A stretch of DNA of 64,000 bases from Verrucosispora sp. WMMD573. GTDB lineage: Bacteria; Actinomycetota; Actinomycetes; Mycobacteriales; Micromonosporaceae. How positions within the stretch are numbered: the first letter of the stretch is position 1; every line of letters starts with the position of its first letter. The notes beneath the pieces were generated by a model, which saw only the letters and a program-made list of their open reading frames with translations, had not been told where the DNA came from and searched no databases. This document shows, piece by piece, positions 53,553 to 64,000 of this stretch. The stretch is taken from contig NZ_CP114901.1 of the NCBI RefSeq assembly GCF_027497175.1, positions 2,728,001 through 2,792,000 of the forward strand. Reading direction: 5' to 3'. The position numbers and the translations under genes were made by a program.

Positions 53553-55046
53553 GTGATTGAATCTGGCAACTCTGTCCGGCCACGACGCCTGCGGACATCC
53601 GCGATCGTCGCCTCGGCAGTAACCCTCACCGTGGCAGGAGCCCTGGCAATTCCGAGCGTGTCAGTGGCGGTGCCGACGCCGCTCGGCGCGAGCGTGGCCG
53701 CCGCAGTCGCCTGCGACGACCGGCTGTACGGCTGGGCGGCGGTGTCCGCCAACGGGGTCAGCACGACGACCGGCGGCGGCAATGCTCCGACGCAGAACAT
53801 CACATCACTGGCTGACCTGCGTCAGTACGCGGGCGATTCCACGCCCCGGGTGCTGCGGATCTCCGGCACCATCAGCACCGGATCGTCGGCGGTGGAGGTG
53901 GGTAGCAACAAGACGCTCGTCGGGGCGGACGCGAACGCCACGATCCGCGGCGGGATCAACATCAACGGCGGTGGCAACATCATCGTACGGAATCTGAATG
54001 TGCAGGGCGGTGGCCAGGGCAGCAGTCCGGCGGACACGATCGCCGCGCGCAACGCCCACCACCTCTGGTTCGACCACCTCAACCTCTGGGACGCCAGCGA
54101 CGGTCTGTTGGACCTGACCCGCGGGGTCGACTACATCACGGTGTCCTGGTCGAAGTTCTGGTACACCAATTCTTCGCACAGTCACCGACTCGCGAGCCTG
54201 GTCGGCGGTGGATCGACCCACGGTGACACCGACAGCGGGAAGTTGAACGCCACCTACCACCACAACTGGTTCGCCGAACTCGTTGACCAGCGGGGCCCCC
54301 GCATGCTGTTCGGCAAGGGCCACGTCTACAACAGTTACTACACCTCTGCCGGGAACGCGTACTCGATCGGCACCGGCTCGTACGCTTCGGTCCTGGTTGA
54401 GAACAACTACTTCAAGAACGTCAACAACCCGCACCGCTTCCAGGACTCCAACCCGACATACATCACCGCCCGGGGCAACGTCTACGACGGCACCAGCGGT
54501 AGGCGGGACACCGGAGCGCAGGGCAGTGGTGTGACCCCGTTCACCAACCCGCCCTACAGCTATGCACTGGACAACGCCAACGATGTACCCGGCATCGTCA
54601 GCAACTGCGCCGGGCCGAAGCTCTCGAACCCCACGACGCCGCCCACCACTACTCCTCCGACCACTACTCCTCCGACCACGACTCCTCCGACCACTACTCC
54701 TCCGACCACGACGCCTCCGACCACGACGCCTCCGACCACGAATCCGCCGAGCGGAGCGTGCAGCGCGACCTACCGGACCGTCAGCTCGTGGTCCGGCGGC
54801 TTCCAGGGCGAGGTCGTCGTTCGGGCGGGCAACGCGCCGATCAACGGTTGGACCGTCCGGTGGAGTCTGAGCGGTGGTCAGGGAATCAGTCAGCTCTGGA
54901 ACGGAAGCCTCAGCACCAGCGGATCATCCGTCACCGTGCGGAACGTCGACTACAACGGATCGCTGCCTGCCACCGGCACCACCACGTTCGGCTTCTTGGG
55001 TTCCGGTTCCCCGTCCACGCCGTCATTGACCTGCACCAGCCCCTGA
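53553..55046 (+). CDS. Secreted PL1 pectate lyase with CBM2 module
   Basis: The 497-residue protein has a long signal region (SAIVASAVTLTVAGALAIPSVSVA). The PL1 beta-helix follows: ADLRQYAGDSTPRVLRISGTI, NKTLVGADANATIRGG, HHLWFDHLNLWD (Asp calcium ligands), HHNWFAELVDQRGPRMLFGKGHVYNSYY (catalytic Arg region) and NNYFKNVNNPHRF. A Thr/Pro repeat linker leads to a CBM2 (CSATYRTVSSWSGGFQGEVVVRAG, INGWTVRW, QLWNG) that should bind cellulose. It likely cleaves pectate in plant walls. GGAGG lies 7 nt before GTG 53553. Confidence 0.9.
   Translation: MIESGNSVRPRRLRTSAIVASAVTLTVAGALAIPSVSVAVPTPLGASVAAAVACDDRLYGWAAVSANGVSTTTGGGNAPTQNITSLADLRQYAGDSTPRVLRISGTISTGSSAVEVGSNKTLVGADANATIRGGININGGGNIIVRNLNVQGGGQGSSPADTIAARNAHHLWFDHLNLWDASDGLLDLTRGVDYITVSWSKFWYTNSSHSHRLASLVGGGSTHGDTDSGKLNATYHHNWFAELVDQRGPRMLFGKGHVYNSYYTSAGNAYSIGTGSYASVLVENNYFKNVNNPHRFQDSNPTYITARGNVYDGTSGRRDTGAQGSGVTPFTNPPYSYALDNANDVPGIVSNCAGPKLSNPTTPPTTTPPTTTPPTTTPPTTTPPTTTPPTTTPPTTNPPSGACSATYRTVSSWSGGFQGEVVVRAGNAPINGWTVRWSLSGGQGISQLWNGSLSTSGSSVTVRNVDYNGSLPATGTTTFGFLGSGSPSTPSLTCTSP
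54640..54748 (+). repeat. 15-bp tandem repeat encoding the Thr/Pro linker
   Basis: About seven copies of a 15-nt unit of the form CCGACCACNACTCCT encode TTTPP repeats between the lyase and CBM2 domains. The copies differ mainly at one wobble position, so slippage could change linker length. Confidence 0.85.
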
Positions 55047-55094
55047 CCAGCAACGACCCAGGGCGGGCGCGCTTCGGGTCGGGGCAGTGAGCGC

Positions 55095-55146
55095 GACGTA
55101 CGTCGAGCCTGACGCATGCCCCACCGCGCCGGGCTCGACGTACGTC
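55095..55146. terminator. Hairpin between converging pectate lyase and hemerythrin genes
   Basis: Perfect 15-bp arms (55095-55109 and 55132-55146) with a 22-nt loop fill the gap between the two genes. The arm contains ACGTACGT. A bidirectional terminator is likely. Confidence 0.55.
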
Positions 55147-55168
55147 GTACTATTGACGGTGGGCTTGC

Positions 55169-55657
55169 TCACAGTGGACCCAGGACGTCGTGCGGGTCCA
55201 CGGTCAGGGCGAGCGTGTCGAGGACCGCCAGGAGTTGGCGTTCCTCGTAACGGAAGTGGCTCTCCATGATGGCGGCGATGCCTTCGATGTGGCGGTCGAG
55301 TTCGGCCGGGGAGGCGGCCCGGTCCACGGCGGCCTGTAGTCCCCCGAGCAGGTGCGCGATCATCGAGTGGTCCTGCTTCAACTGTCGCAGGGTGTCGCGC
55401 AGCTCCGGATGGGCGGCGGCGATCGCCGGGAACAGTTCGCGGTCCTCACCCTCGTGGTGCCCGGTCAGCGCGGCACAGAAGCCGTGACAGAACAGCAGCA
55501 GGTCACGGGTGGCTGGTCCGGCCGCGTCGCCACTGGCCAGCGCGTTGCGGGTCAGGTTCAGGGCTTCGCGCAGCCGATCGTGCACGCCGCGCAGCTCGTG
55601 ACTCCAGGCGACGAGCCTGGTCTCGCCGCCGGCAGGCCGAGCCATCCGGTCGGTCAC
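55169..55657 (-). CDS. Hemerythrin HHE-domain protein
   Basis: The 162-residue four-helix bundle has the di-iron ligands of hemerythrin-like proteins: His in [12 protein letters not shown], His in [22 protein letters not shown], His in [12 protein letters not shown] and [10 protein letters not shown]. Such domains bind oxygen, nitric oxide or iron. The GTG start overlaps the ilvD stop (GTGA), so it is translated with dihydroxy-acid dehydratase, an iron-sulfur enzyme that oxygen damages. A protective or iron-handling link is inference only. Confidence 0.88.
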   Translation of the reverse strand: MTDRMARPAGGETRLVAWSHELRGVHDRLREALNLTRNALASGDAAGPATRDLLLFCHGFCAALTGHHEGEDRELFPAIAAAHPELRDTLRQLKQDHSMIAHLLGGLQAAVDRAASPAELDRHIEGIAAIMESHFRYEERQLLAVLDTLALTVDPHDVLGPL

Positions 55658-57501
55658 TCCGGGACGCGGCGGTAGGCGCCGTCGCTGGCCGAGGTGGCCA
55701 TCGAGGCGTACGCGCGCAGCGCCGCCGACACCGGGCGTTGCCGGTCGACCGGGGTGTACGGGCGGTCCCGCTTCTCCTGGGCGACCCGCCGGGCGTCCAG
55801 CACGTCGGCCGGCACGTTCAGCTCGATCGAGCGGGCCGGAATGTCGATGACGATCTCGTCACCGGGCTCGACCAGCGCGATCAGCCCGCCGGAGGCGGCC
55901 TCGGGGGAGGCGTGCCCGATGGAGAGCCCGGAGGTGCCGCCGGAGAACCGGCCGTCGGTGAGCAGCGCGCAGGCCCGACCCAGGCCCCGTCCCTTGAGGA
56001 ACGAGGTGGGGTAGAGCATCTCCTGCATGCCAGGGCCGCCCTTCGGCCCCTCGTAGCGGATCACCACCACGTCCCCGGCGACGATCTCCTTCGCCAGGAT
56101 GGCGGTCACCGCGTCGTCCTGGGACTCGTACACCTTCGCCGGGCCCCGGAATGTCAGGCACTCCTCGGGCACCCCGGCGGTCTTCACCACACAGCCCTCC
56201 GGCGCGAGGTTGCCGTACAGGATGGCCAGCCCGCCGTCGGCGGAGTACGCGTGCTCGCGGTCCCGGATGCAGCCGCTGGTCGCGTCGGTGTCCAGCGACG
56301 ACCAGCGGTTTGTGGTGGAGAACGGCTCGGTGGTGCGCACCCCGCCCGGCGCGGCGTGGAACAACTCGATCGCCTCGGGGCGGGAGGTGCCGCCGCGCAC
56401 GTCCCAGTCGGCCAGCCAGCCCTCCAGGGTGGGGGAGTGCACCGCGTGCACGTCCCGGCGCAGCAGGCCGGCGCGGTCGAGTTCGCCGAGGATGGCCGGG
56501 ATTCCGCCGGCGCGGTGCACGTCCTCCATGTGGTACTGCGGCGAGTTCGGGGCGACCTTGGCCAGGCACGGCACCCGGCGGGAGATGGCGTCGATGTCCG
56601 CCACGGAGAAGTCCAGCTCGGCCTCGCGGGCGGCGGCCAGCAGGTGCAGGATCGTGTTCGTCGACCCACCCATCGCCACGTCCAGCGCGACGGCGTTCTC
56701 GAACGCGGCCCGGGAGGCCACCTCGCGGGGCAGCACCGAGGCGTCGTCGCCGTCGTACCACCGCTTGGCGATCTCCACGGCGGTGCGGCCGGCCTCGACG
56801 AAGAGCGACCGGCGGGCGGCATGGGTGGCCAGCGTCGAGCCGTTGCCCGGCAGCGCCAGCCCGATCGCCTCGGTGAGGCAGTTCATCGAGTTCGCGGTGA
56901 ACATCCCGGAGCAGGAGCCGCAGGTGGGGCAGGCGGACCGTTCGATCTCACCGAGCTGCTCGTCGGTGACGGCCTCGTTCGAGGAGGCGATCATCGCGTC
57001 GATCAGGTCGATCTTGCTGTGCACGATCCCCTCGATCGCCACCGTCTTACCGGCCTCCATCGGGCCGCCGGAGACGAACACGGTGGGGATGTTCAGCCGC
57101 AGCGCGGCCAGCAGCATGCCCGGGGTGATCTTGTCGCAGTTGGAGATGCAGACCAGGGCGTCCGCGCAGTGCGCGTTGACCATGTACTCGACCGCGTCGG
57201 CGATCAACTCCCGACTGGGCAGGGAGTAGAGCATGCCGCCGTGCCCCATGGCGATGCCGTCGTCGACCGCGATGGTGTTGAACTCCCGGCCCACCCCGCC
57301 GGCCTCGGCCACCGCGTCGGCGACCAGGCCGCCCATGTCCTTGAGGTGTACGTGGCCCGGCACGAACTGGGTGAAACTGTTCGCGATGGCGACGATCGGC
57401 TTGCCAAAATCGTCGTCGGTCATCCCGGTGGCCCGCCAGAGGGCCCGGGCGCCGGCCATCGTCCGACCGTGCGTGGAGGTCTTCGACCGCAGCTCAGGCA
57501 T
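55654..57501 (-). CDS. ilvD: Dihydroxy-acid dehydratase
   Basis: IlvD converts 2,3-dihydroxy-acids to 2-oxoacids, the third common step of valine and isoleucine synthesis. Iron-sulfur Cys are visible in [20 protein letters not shown] and [20 protein letters not shown]. The 615-residue length is normal. ATG 57501 (MPELRSKT) gives the usual N-terminus. The gene lies on the opposite strand, about 2.7 kb from ilvBNC, with a GGDEF-EAL gene between. The hemerythrin gene overlaps its 3' end. Confidence 0.96.
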   Translation of the reverse strand: MPELRSKTSTHGRTMAGARALWRATGMTDDDFGKPIVAIANSFTQFVPGHVHLKDMGGLVADAVAEAGGVGREFNTIAVDDGIAMGHGGMLYSLPSRELIADAVEYMVNAHCADALVCISNCDKITPGMLLAALRLNIPTVFVSGGPMEAGKTVAIEGIVHSKIDLIDAMIASSNEAVTDEQLGEIERSACPTCGSCSGMFTANSMNCLTEAIGLALPGNGSTLATHAARRSLFVEAGRTAVEIAKRWYDGDDASVLPREVASRAAFENAVALDVAMGGSTNTILHLLAAAREAELDFSVADIDAISRRVPCLAKVAPNSPQYHMEDVHRAGGIPAILGELDRAGLLRRDVHAVHSPTLEGWLADWDVRGGTSRPEAIELFHAAPGGVRTTEPFSTTNRWSSLDTDATSGCIRDREHAYSADGGLAILYGNLAPEGCVVKTAGVPEECLTFRGPAKVYESQDDAVTAILAKEIVAGDVVVIRYEGPKGGPGMQEMLYPTSFLKGRGLGRACALLTDGRFSGGTSGLSIGHASPEAASGGLIALVEPGDEIVIDIPARSIELNVPADVLDARRVAQEKRDRPYTPVDRQRPVSAALRAYASMATSASDGAYRRVPE

Positions 57502-57611
57502 GCGTACCAGTCTGACACCGCTCGCGCCGCCCGGACACGGGCATCGCGCCGTGTCCCAACAGATGCACACCCGATCCCCACAGCGGGCATCGATCCGGCA
57601 GAGTTGAGGTC

Positions 57612-60020
57612 GTGCACACACCCCCGGCCATGATCGGCGCTGCGGTGCTGAGCGCGCTGATCGCTCTGACGGCCGGCGTGCTGCTCGCCGCCGCTGTCCG
57701 ACGCCGGGCCGCGCCGCACCGTCCGGCGTACGCGGTGCTGGCCGTCGGCGGCGCGTTCGCGATGGTGACCACGCTGGTCGGGGCGGTGGTCGCGGTGACC
57801 ACGAGCGAGCACTGGGCGCACGAACAGCACCAGCGCACCACCTGGGCCACCCTGGTGGCGCTCGGCACCGCCACCGGCGGCCTGCTGTTCTGCTTCGGTC
57901 TGCTCCGCCTGCCCGGGGTGACCGGGTCGGTGCCCTCGGCGGCCCGGCTGGCGTTGGACGGCGTGGTCGTGGGCGCCGCGCTGTGGTTCGTCGGCTGGGT
58001 GCTGTTCTCCGAGCCGACCCGGCTGCTCGGCGACGCGACGCCGACGGCCTGCCCGTCGATTCTGCTCGCCTCGGTCAGCGCGGCGCTGAGCGCCGGCCTC
58101 TCCGCGATCATGGTGCTCCGGGCAACCGCGCCCCGCCGCTGCCTCACCGTGCTGGGCACCGGAATCACCGCCGCGTCGGTGGGCGGGTTGGGTGTCGCGG
58201 CCGGGCTCTGCCAGGCCGGGCCGGGGCTGGCGCTGGCCGGTGCGGCGGTGCTCGCCGTCGGGCTGCTGATCGCCGCGGTGGCGGCCTACCGCATCGACCC
58301 GCCGGGCCATCTCGCCATCGACGTGATCCGCCACGACGGCGAGTACGCCTTCGTGCCGATGGGCGCCATGGCCGCCTCGGCGATGTACCACCTCCTACAG
58401 GACGGTCGGTTCGACGGGTTGGCCATCGTGGCCGGCAGCGTCGAGGGCTTCGCCCTGGTCGCCCGGCAGTACCTCACCCTGCACGACGTGCGGGCCTACG
58501 CCCGCCGGCTGGCCGACCGAGAGGCGCACTTCCGGCAGCTCGCGCACACCGACGCGCTCACCGGCCTGGCCAACCGTCGCGGCCTGCTGCGGGCCCTGCA
58601 CCGCTGCGCCGAGGAGCGGGTGCCGTGCGTGCTGCTCGGGCTGGACCTGGACGGTTTCAAGAACGTCAACGACATGCGGGGCCACGACGTCGGCGACGCC
58701 GTGCTGGCCGAGGTGGGCCGCCGGCTGCGTGGCAATCTGCGCCCCGGTGATCTCGCGGCCCGGCTCGGTGGCGACGAGTTCGCGGTGCTCATGCACGGTG
58801 GTCCGGCCGGTGCGGGGGTGGTTGCGGAGCGGCTGTTGCGGGTGCTCGGTGGCGCCTACGAGCAGCCCGAGGCGCCCGTCTTCCTCTCGGTCAGCATCGG
58901 CCTGGCCGGTTGGGCCGAGGAGCCCGACGTCGAGCTGCTGCTGCGGCACGCGGATCTGGCGCTGCGCTACGCCAAGCAACGCGGCAAGAACCGGATCGAG
59001 CGCTACGACGGCGCGTACGACCGGGTGCTGCGCCGGCGCACCACGCTGGAGCACGAGCTGCGCGGTGCGATCGAGCGCGACGAGCTGCGGCTGGTGTTCC
59101 AGCCGGTGGCGTCGCTGCCGTCGGTGCGCCCGGTGGGCGCGGAGGCGCTGCTGCGGTGGCGTCATCCCGAGTTGGGCAACGTCCGGCCGGACGAGTTCAT
59201 CCCCCTCGCCGAGGAGAGCGGGATGATTGCGAAGCTTGGCGCCTGGGTGCTGCACCAGGCCTGCTATCAGTTGTCCCGCTGGTTGGCCGAGGGCCACGAC
59301 GTCTGGGTGTCGGTTAACGTCTCCCCGCGTGAGCTGCACGCCCCCGAGTACGTGGTGCAGGTCGCCGAGGCGCTGCGCGCCCACCACGTGCCGCCGCAGC
59401 GGTTGGTGTTGGAGATCACCGAGCATGCGGTCGCCACCGACCTCGACGAGCTGATCCGGCGGCTGACCGCGCTGCGGCTGACCGGTGTGCGGATCGCCCT
59501 GGACGACTTCGGCGCCGGCTACTCCTCGCTCAACCAGCTCCGCCGGCTGCCGATCGACATTCTCAAGATCGACCACGGGCTGGTGGCCGAGCACGAGCCG
59601 GTCCAGCCGGAAGGGCGCGACGGCCCGGCCTTCGCCCCGATGGTCGACATCGTGATGCGGTTGGGCCACCAGTTCGGCCTCGAGGTGATCGCCGAGGGGG
59701 TTACCACGCCCACCGAGATGGCCGCTGTGGTGGCCGCCGGCTGCCGGTTCGGCCAGGGCGCCCTGTTCGGCTGGGGCGTACCGGCCGAGCATCTGGAGGC
59801 GATGCTGGACGCGGCCACGTCGCCGGGTGCCCGTCCGGCCCGTCCGGCCGCGGGCGACCCGCTTCCGCGACCCGTCGGGCCGCCCGCCCAACGCCGGGTC
59901 GAAAGCGTCTCCGGGCAGGTCATGCCCGGTCCGATCGGCGCGCCGGGCGGCGACTCGCCGACGTCCGTGAACCAAAATGTGGGATCAGTTGACTCATCGC
60001 ATGAGATGCGTCAGTCTTGA
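57612..60020 (+). CDS. Membrane GGDEF-EAL protein (diguanylate cyclase/phosphodiesterase)
   Basis: The 802-residue protein has about eight membrane helices (residues 1-290), a GGDEF domain with intact [11 protein letters not shown] (near 387), and an EAL domain with EALLRWRHP (near 511), [37 protein letters not shown] and VIAEGV. Most catalytic residues are kept; S-x-F after K-x-D reads HGL. It is divergent from ilvD (110-nt gap) and directly upstream of the ilvB leader; its last bases may overlap the ilvB promoter. Alone of the three c-di-GMP genes here, it sits inside an amino acid locus. Confidence 0.92.
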   Translation: MHTPPAMIGAAVLSALIALTAGVLLAAAVRRRAAPHRPAYAVLAVGGAFAMVTTLVGAVVAVTTSEHWAHEQHQRTTWATLVALGTATGGLLFCFGLLRLPGVTGSVPSAARLALDGVVVGAALWFVGWVLFSEPTRLLGDATPTACPSILLASVSAALSAGLSAIMVLRATAPRRCLTVLGTGITAASVGGLGVAAGLCQAGPGLALAGAAVLAVGLLIAAVAAYRIDPPGHLAIDVIRHDGEYAFVPMGAMAASAMYHLLQDGRFDGLAIVAGSVEGFALVARQYLTLHDVRAYARRLADREAHFRQLAHTDALTGLANRRGLLRALHRCAEERVPCVLLGLDLDGFKNVNDMRGHDVGDAVLAEVGRRLRGNLRPGDLAARLGGDEFAVLMHGGPAGAGVVAERLLRVLGGAYEQPEAPVFLSVSIGLAGWAEEPDVELLLRHADLALRYAKQRGKNRIERYDGAYDRVLRRRTTLEHELRGAIERDELRLVFQPVASLPSVRPVGAEALLRWRHPELGNVRPDEFIPLAEESGMIAKLGAWVLHQACYQLSRWLAEGHDVWVSVNVSPRELHAPEYVVQVAEALRAHHVPPQRLVLEITEHAVATDLDELIRRLTALRLTGVRIALDDFGAGYSSLNQLRRLPIDILKIDHGLVAEHEPVQPEGRDGPAFAPMVDIVMRLGHQFGLEVIAEGVTTPTEMAAVVAAGCRFGQGALFGWGVPAEHLEAMLDAATSPGARPARPAAGDPLPRPVGPPAQRRVESVSGQVMPGPIGAPGGDSPTSVNQNVGSVDSSHEMRQS

Positions 60021-60024
60021 CCCC

Positions 60025-60060
60025 ATGTTGTCGTACCGGTCGCTGCGAGTACTTACCTGA
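60025..60060 (+). CDS. Putative ilvB leader peptide [11 protein letters not shown]
   Basis: An 11-codon ORF lies between the GGDEF-EAL stop and the ilvB leader stems. It holds three Leu and one Val, and several codons (TTG, GTA, CTT) are rare in this GC-rich genome. Its stop abuts a perfect hairpin. Leu/Val control codons fit attenuation of branched-chain amino acid genes. No good ribosome site is visible before the ATG. Confidence 0.45.
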   Translation: MLSYRSLRVLT

Positions 60061-60088
60061 GCGCACTCTCCCTGACTGAGAGTGCGCT
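60060..60088 (+). promoter_or_regulatory. ilvB leader stem before the terminator
   Basis: Perfect 11-bp arms (60060-60070 and 60078-60088) with a 7-nt loop begin at the leader-peptide stop codon. It lies immediately before the intrinsic terminator at 60089-60120. Confidence 0.6.
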
Positions 60089-60120
60089 GGCCCCCGTGCA
60101 TCTGGCACGTGGGCCTTTTT
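60089..60120 (+). terminator. Intrinsic terminator in the ilvB leader (attenuator)
   Basis: An 11-bp GC-rich stem (60089-60099 with 60105-60115, one C/T mismatch) with a 5-nt loop runs straight into TTTTT. A real T tract is rare in this window, so a regulated terminator before ilvB is well supported. ilvB starts 87 nt later. Confidence 0.75.
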
Positions 60121-60206
60121 CTTGCCGTCGAACCAATCGAACGCCGGCCCCCGCCCGCGTTCCACAGTATGAGCAGCCCACCCAATCCAGCCGAAGGCCA
60201 ACCGCC

Positions 60207-62078
60207 ATGACGAGACCCACGCCCGAGACGCTCGCCCACTCCGCCCGGCGCGCTCGCACCGCCACCGAGGCGCCGGGTGACGCCGACCACACCCGCGCCG
60301 CCTCGCCGGCCATTCCGGTGGCGCGTCCCGCCCCGGCCCAGGTGTCCGGTGCCGGTTCACTTGTGCGCTCCCTGGAGGCACTCGGCGTAGACGTCGTCTT
60401 CGGCATCCCGGGTGGCGCGATCCTGCCGGCGTACGACCCGCTCTACGACTCGACCGTGCGGCACATCCTGGTCCGGCACGAGCAGGGCGCGGGTCACGCC
60501 GCCACCGGTTACGCCCAGGCCACCGGCCGGGTCGGGGTGTGTATCGCCACCTCCGGTCCAGGCGCGACGAACCTGGTCACCCCGATCGCCGACGCGTACA
60601 TGGACTCGGTGCCGCTGGTGGCGATCACCGGTCAGGTGGCCCGCCCGTCGATCGGCACGGACGCCTTCCAGGAGGCGGACATCCAGGGCATCACGCTGCC
60701 GATCACCAAGCACAACTTCCTGGTGCAGGAGGCCAGCGAGATTCCCCGGGTGCTGGCCGAGGCGTTCCACCTGGCCTCGACCGGGCGTCCCGGGCCGGTC
60801 CTGGTGGACATCCCCAAGGACATCCTTCAGGCGTCGACCACCTTCGCCTGGCCGCCCACGCTGGACCTGCCCGGTTACCGGCCGACGCTGCACCCGCACG
60901 GCAAGCAGATCCGTGAGGCGGCACGGCTGATCAGTGCCGCCCGCCGGCCGGTGCTCTACGTCGGCGGCGGCGTGCTCAAGGCCGGTGCCACCGAGGGGCT
61001 GCGCCGGCTGGCCGAGCTGACCGGCATCCCGGTGATCACCACGTTGATGGCGCTCGGGGCGTTCCCCGACTCGCACCGGCAGCACCTGGGCATGCCCGGC
61101 ATGCACGGCACCGTCGCTGCGGTCTACGGGCTGCAAAAGGCCGACCTGATCGTGGCGCTGGGCGCCCGGTTCGACGACCGGGTGACCGGGAAGCTGGACT
61201 CCTTCGCGCCGGACGCCACGATCGTGCACGCCGACATCGATCCGGCGGAGATCGGCAAGAACCGGCACGCGGACGTGCCGATCGTCGGCGACGCCCGGCA
61301 CGTCATCGACGAACTGGTCGCGGCGGTCACCGCCGAGCGTGCGGCGGGCCGTACCACCGATCTCGGCGACTGGTGGACGCAGCTCGACGACCTGCGCGAG
61401 CGCTACCCGCTGGGCTACGAGGAGCCGTCCGACGGCACCCTTTCCCCGCAGTACGTGATCAAGCGACTGGGGGAGATCGCCGGTCCGGACACGATCTACG
61501 TTGCCGGTGTCGGCCAGCACCAGATGTGGGCCTCCCAGTTCATCTCGTACGAGAAGCCGCAAACCTGGCTCAACTCCGGCGGCCTCGGCACCATGGGCTA
61601 CGCGGTGCCGGCGGCGATGGGCGCCAAGGTCGGCCGGCCGGACACGGTGGTCTGGGCGATCGACGGTGACGGCTGTTTCCAGATGACCAACCAGGAGTTG
61701 GCCACCTGCGCCCTGGAGGGCATTCCGGTCAAGATCGCCGTCATCAACAACGGCAACCTCGGCATGGTCCGGCAGTGGCAGACGCTGTTCTACAACGAGC
61801 GCTACTCCAACACGGAGCTGGGCACCCACAAGCACCGCATCCCGGACTTCGTCAAGCTGGCCGAGGCGCTCGGCTGCGTCGGGCTGCGCTGTGAGACCGC
61901 CGAGGAGGTGGACCGGACCATCGAGATGGCGATGTCCATCAACGACGCGCCGGTGGTCATCGACTTCGTGGTCGGCAAGGACGCCATGGTCTGGCCGATG
62001 GTCCCTGCCGGCACCAGCAACGACGAGATCATGTTCGCCCGCGGCGTCCGCCCGGCCTTCGACGAGGACGATATCTAG
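60207..62078 (+). CDS. ilvB: Acetolactate synthase large subunit
   Basis: The catalytic subunit condenses pyruvate units (or pyruvate with 2-oxobutyrate), the first common step of branched-chain synthesis. It has [19 protein letters not shown], the catalytic Glu in [15 protein letters not shown] (near residue 92), the FAD-binding middle domain, and ThDP motif [15 protein letters not shown] ... [11 protein letters not shown]. The 623-residue length with a roughly 40-residue N-terminal extension is usual for actinomycetes. Expression is probably limited by the leader terminator. Confidence 0.96.
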   Translation: MTRPTPETLAHSARRARTATEAPGDADHTRAASPAIPVARPAPAQVSGAGSLVRSLEALGVDVVFGIPGGAILPAYDPLYDSTVRHILVRHEQGAGHAATGYAQATGRVGVCIATSGPGATNLVTPIADAYMDSVPLVAITGQVARPSIGTDAFQEADIQGITLPITKHNFLVQEASEIPRVLAEAFHLASTGRPGPVLVDIPKDILQASTTFAWPPTLDLPGYRPTLHPHGKQIREAARLISAARRPVLYVGGGVLKAGATEGLRRLAELTGIPVITTLMALGAFPDSHRQHLGMPGMHGTVAAVYGLQKADLIVALGARFDDRVTGKLDSFAPDATIVHADIDPAEIGKNRHADVPIVGDARHVIDELVAAVTAERAAGRTTDLGDWWTQLDDLRERYPLGYEEPSDGTLSPQYVIKRLGEIAGPDTIYVAGVGQHQMWASQFISYEKPQTWLNSGGLGTMGYAVPAAMGAKVGRPDTVVWAIDGDGCFQMTNQELATCALEGIPVKIAVINNGNLGMVRQWQTLFYNERYSNTELGTHKHRIPDFVKLAEALGCVGLRCETAEEVDRTIEMAMSINDAPVVIDFVVGKDAMVWPMVPAGTSNDEIMFARGVRPAFDEDDI

Positions 62079-62081
62079 GTC

Positions 62082-62140
62082 ATGGCCGATTGCACCGAGC
62101 GCAGCGAGGGCCATGAGGACATGACAAGAAAGGCACAGCC

Positions 62141-62144
<4 letters not shown>
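62082..62144 (+). other. SERSE-type repeat forming a 20-codon ORF between ilvB and ilvN
   Basis: The junction contains CGAGCGCAGCGAG (62096-62108), the same core as the repeat at 42878. It lies in an open frame MADCTERSEGHEDMTRKAQP that begins 3 nt after the ilvB stop. Its TGA overlaps the ilvN GTG start (GTGA). I treat it as a dispersed repeat with possible coupling function. Confidence 0.45.
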
Positions 62145-63752
<1,608 letters not shown>

Positions 63753-63775
63753 GCGCTTTCCCCAACGGCACCCGA

Positions 63776-63801
63776 CCCCGGCGTTCTCCCCGACGCCGGG
63801 G
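63776..63801 (+). terminator. ilvBNC terminator
   Basis: Perfect 9-bp arms (63776-63784 and 63793-63801) with an 8-nt loop lie 23 nt after ilvC. No T tract follows. Confidence 0.55.
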
Positions 63802-63828
63802 CCGGGCGCCGTGCTGTCTCCACCCGGC

Positions 63829-63840
63829 TAACGATCGTTA
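63829..63840. promoter_or_regulatory. Perfect 12-bp palindrome TAACGATCGTTA
   Basis: This AT-flanked palindrome is unusual in the window and resembles TetR-family operators. It lies in the final stretch (63802-64000), where I see no gene. It probably belongs to the promoter of a gene beyond the window. Confidence 0.45.
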
Positions 63841-64000
63841 ACACGCACGTCACGTCCGGTTTGTGAGGGCACTCACCCCACTCTCCGAGGCGCGTCGGGC
63901 GACCCGCGCCCTACGATCGCGGGTAGGTGCTCCAGGCGGCACCTGACGGCCATGGCCCGGAGCGCGCCGGGCGCAGCGCAGCGCCCAGCCCCCGGCCGAC

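Overview
The window is GC-rich chromosomal DNA (roughly 72-74% G+C by eye) from a filamentous actinomycete. The family Micromonosporaceae, probably Micromonospora or a close relative, fits best. Pointers are the very GC-rich third codon positions, many GTG starts, the actinobacterial gene order mnmA/ligA/gatCAB/ilvBNC, class F sortase, DUF2690 and DUF6232 proteins, SERSE-type junction repeats and GTTGATCATGA palindromes. The genus is an inference. I see no rRNA, tRNA, CRISPR array, transposase or prophage.

Layout. 0-4.7 kb: a decayed ABC-2 ATPase/permease locus, an intact ABC ATPase, ribokinase, a GlxA-type regulator and a rhodanese protein. 4.7-11.5 kb: a coiled-coil protein, two DUF6232 paralogues, an enoyl-CoA hydratase, a thiamine-diphosphate enzyme, small membrane proteins and a GNAT acetyltransferase. 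11.6-23.8 kb: etfBA, an ECF sigma/anti-sigma pair divergent from a surface protein plus class F sortase, then cysteine desulfurase, mnmA, a MetE-like protein, a VOC protein, an ADP-ribosylglycohydrolase and ligA. 23.9-39.2 kb: a GGDEF-EAL protein, gatCAB, a pyruvate-dehydrogenase-like enzyme, a membrane metallophosphoesterase, a lipoprotein sugar dehydrogenase, a 2-hydroxyacid dehydrogenase and a degenerate GGDEF-EAL membrane protein.

39.2-55.1 kb is a carbohydrate-use region. A LacI regulator is divergent from a sugar ABC importer (binding protein and two permeases, no ATPase) and a GH2 beta-mannosidase. After a divergent DUF2690 pair come two secreted pectate lyases (PL9 with CBM35-like module, PL1 with CBM2) flanking an AraC/VOC pair and a secreted endonuclease/exonuclease/phosphatase protein. 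LacI-type palindromes lie upstream of the importer and both pectinases, suggesting shared or related sugar repression. 55.1-64 kb holds branched-chain amino acid synthesis: ilvD (with an overlapping hemerythrin gene) on the minus strand, a third GGDEF-EAL protein, then ilvB-ilvN-ilvC behind a leader with a short Leu/Val peptide and an intrinsic terminator.

Most of the window is ordinary actinomycete gene content. The less ordinary signals are SERSE repeats that form tiny ORFs bridging operon junctions, the repeated C-rich plus GTTGATCATGA hairpin element after two operons, the promoter/operator layouts of the sugar genes, the ilvB leader, the sortase with its apparent neighbouring substrate, the DUF2690 pair, and three c-di-GMP proteins of which one looks catalytically altered.
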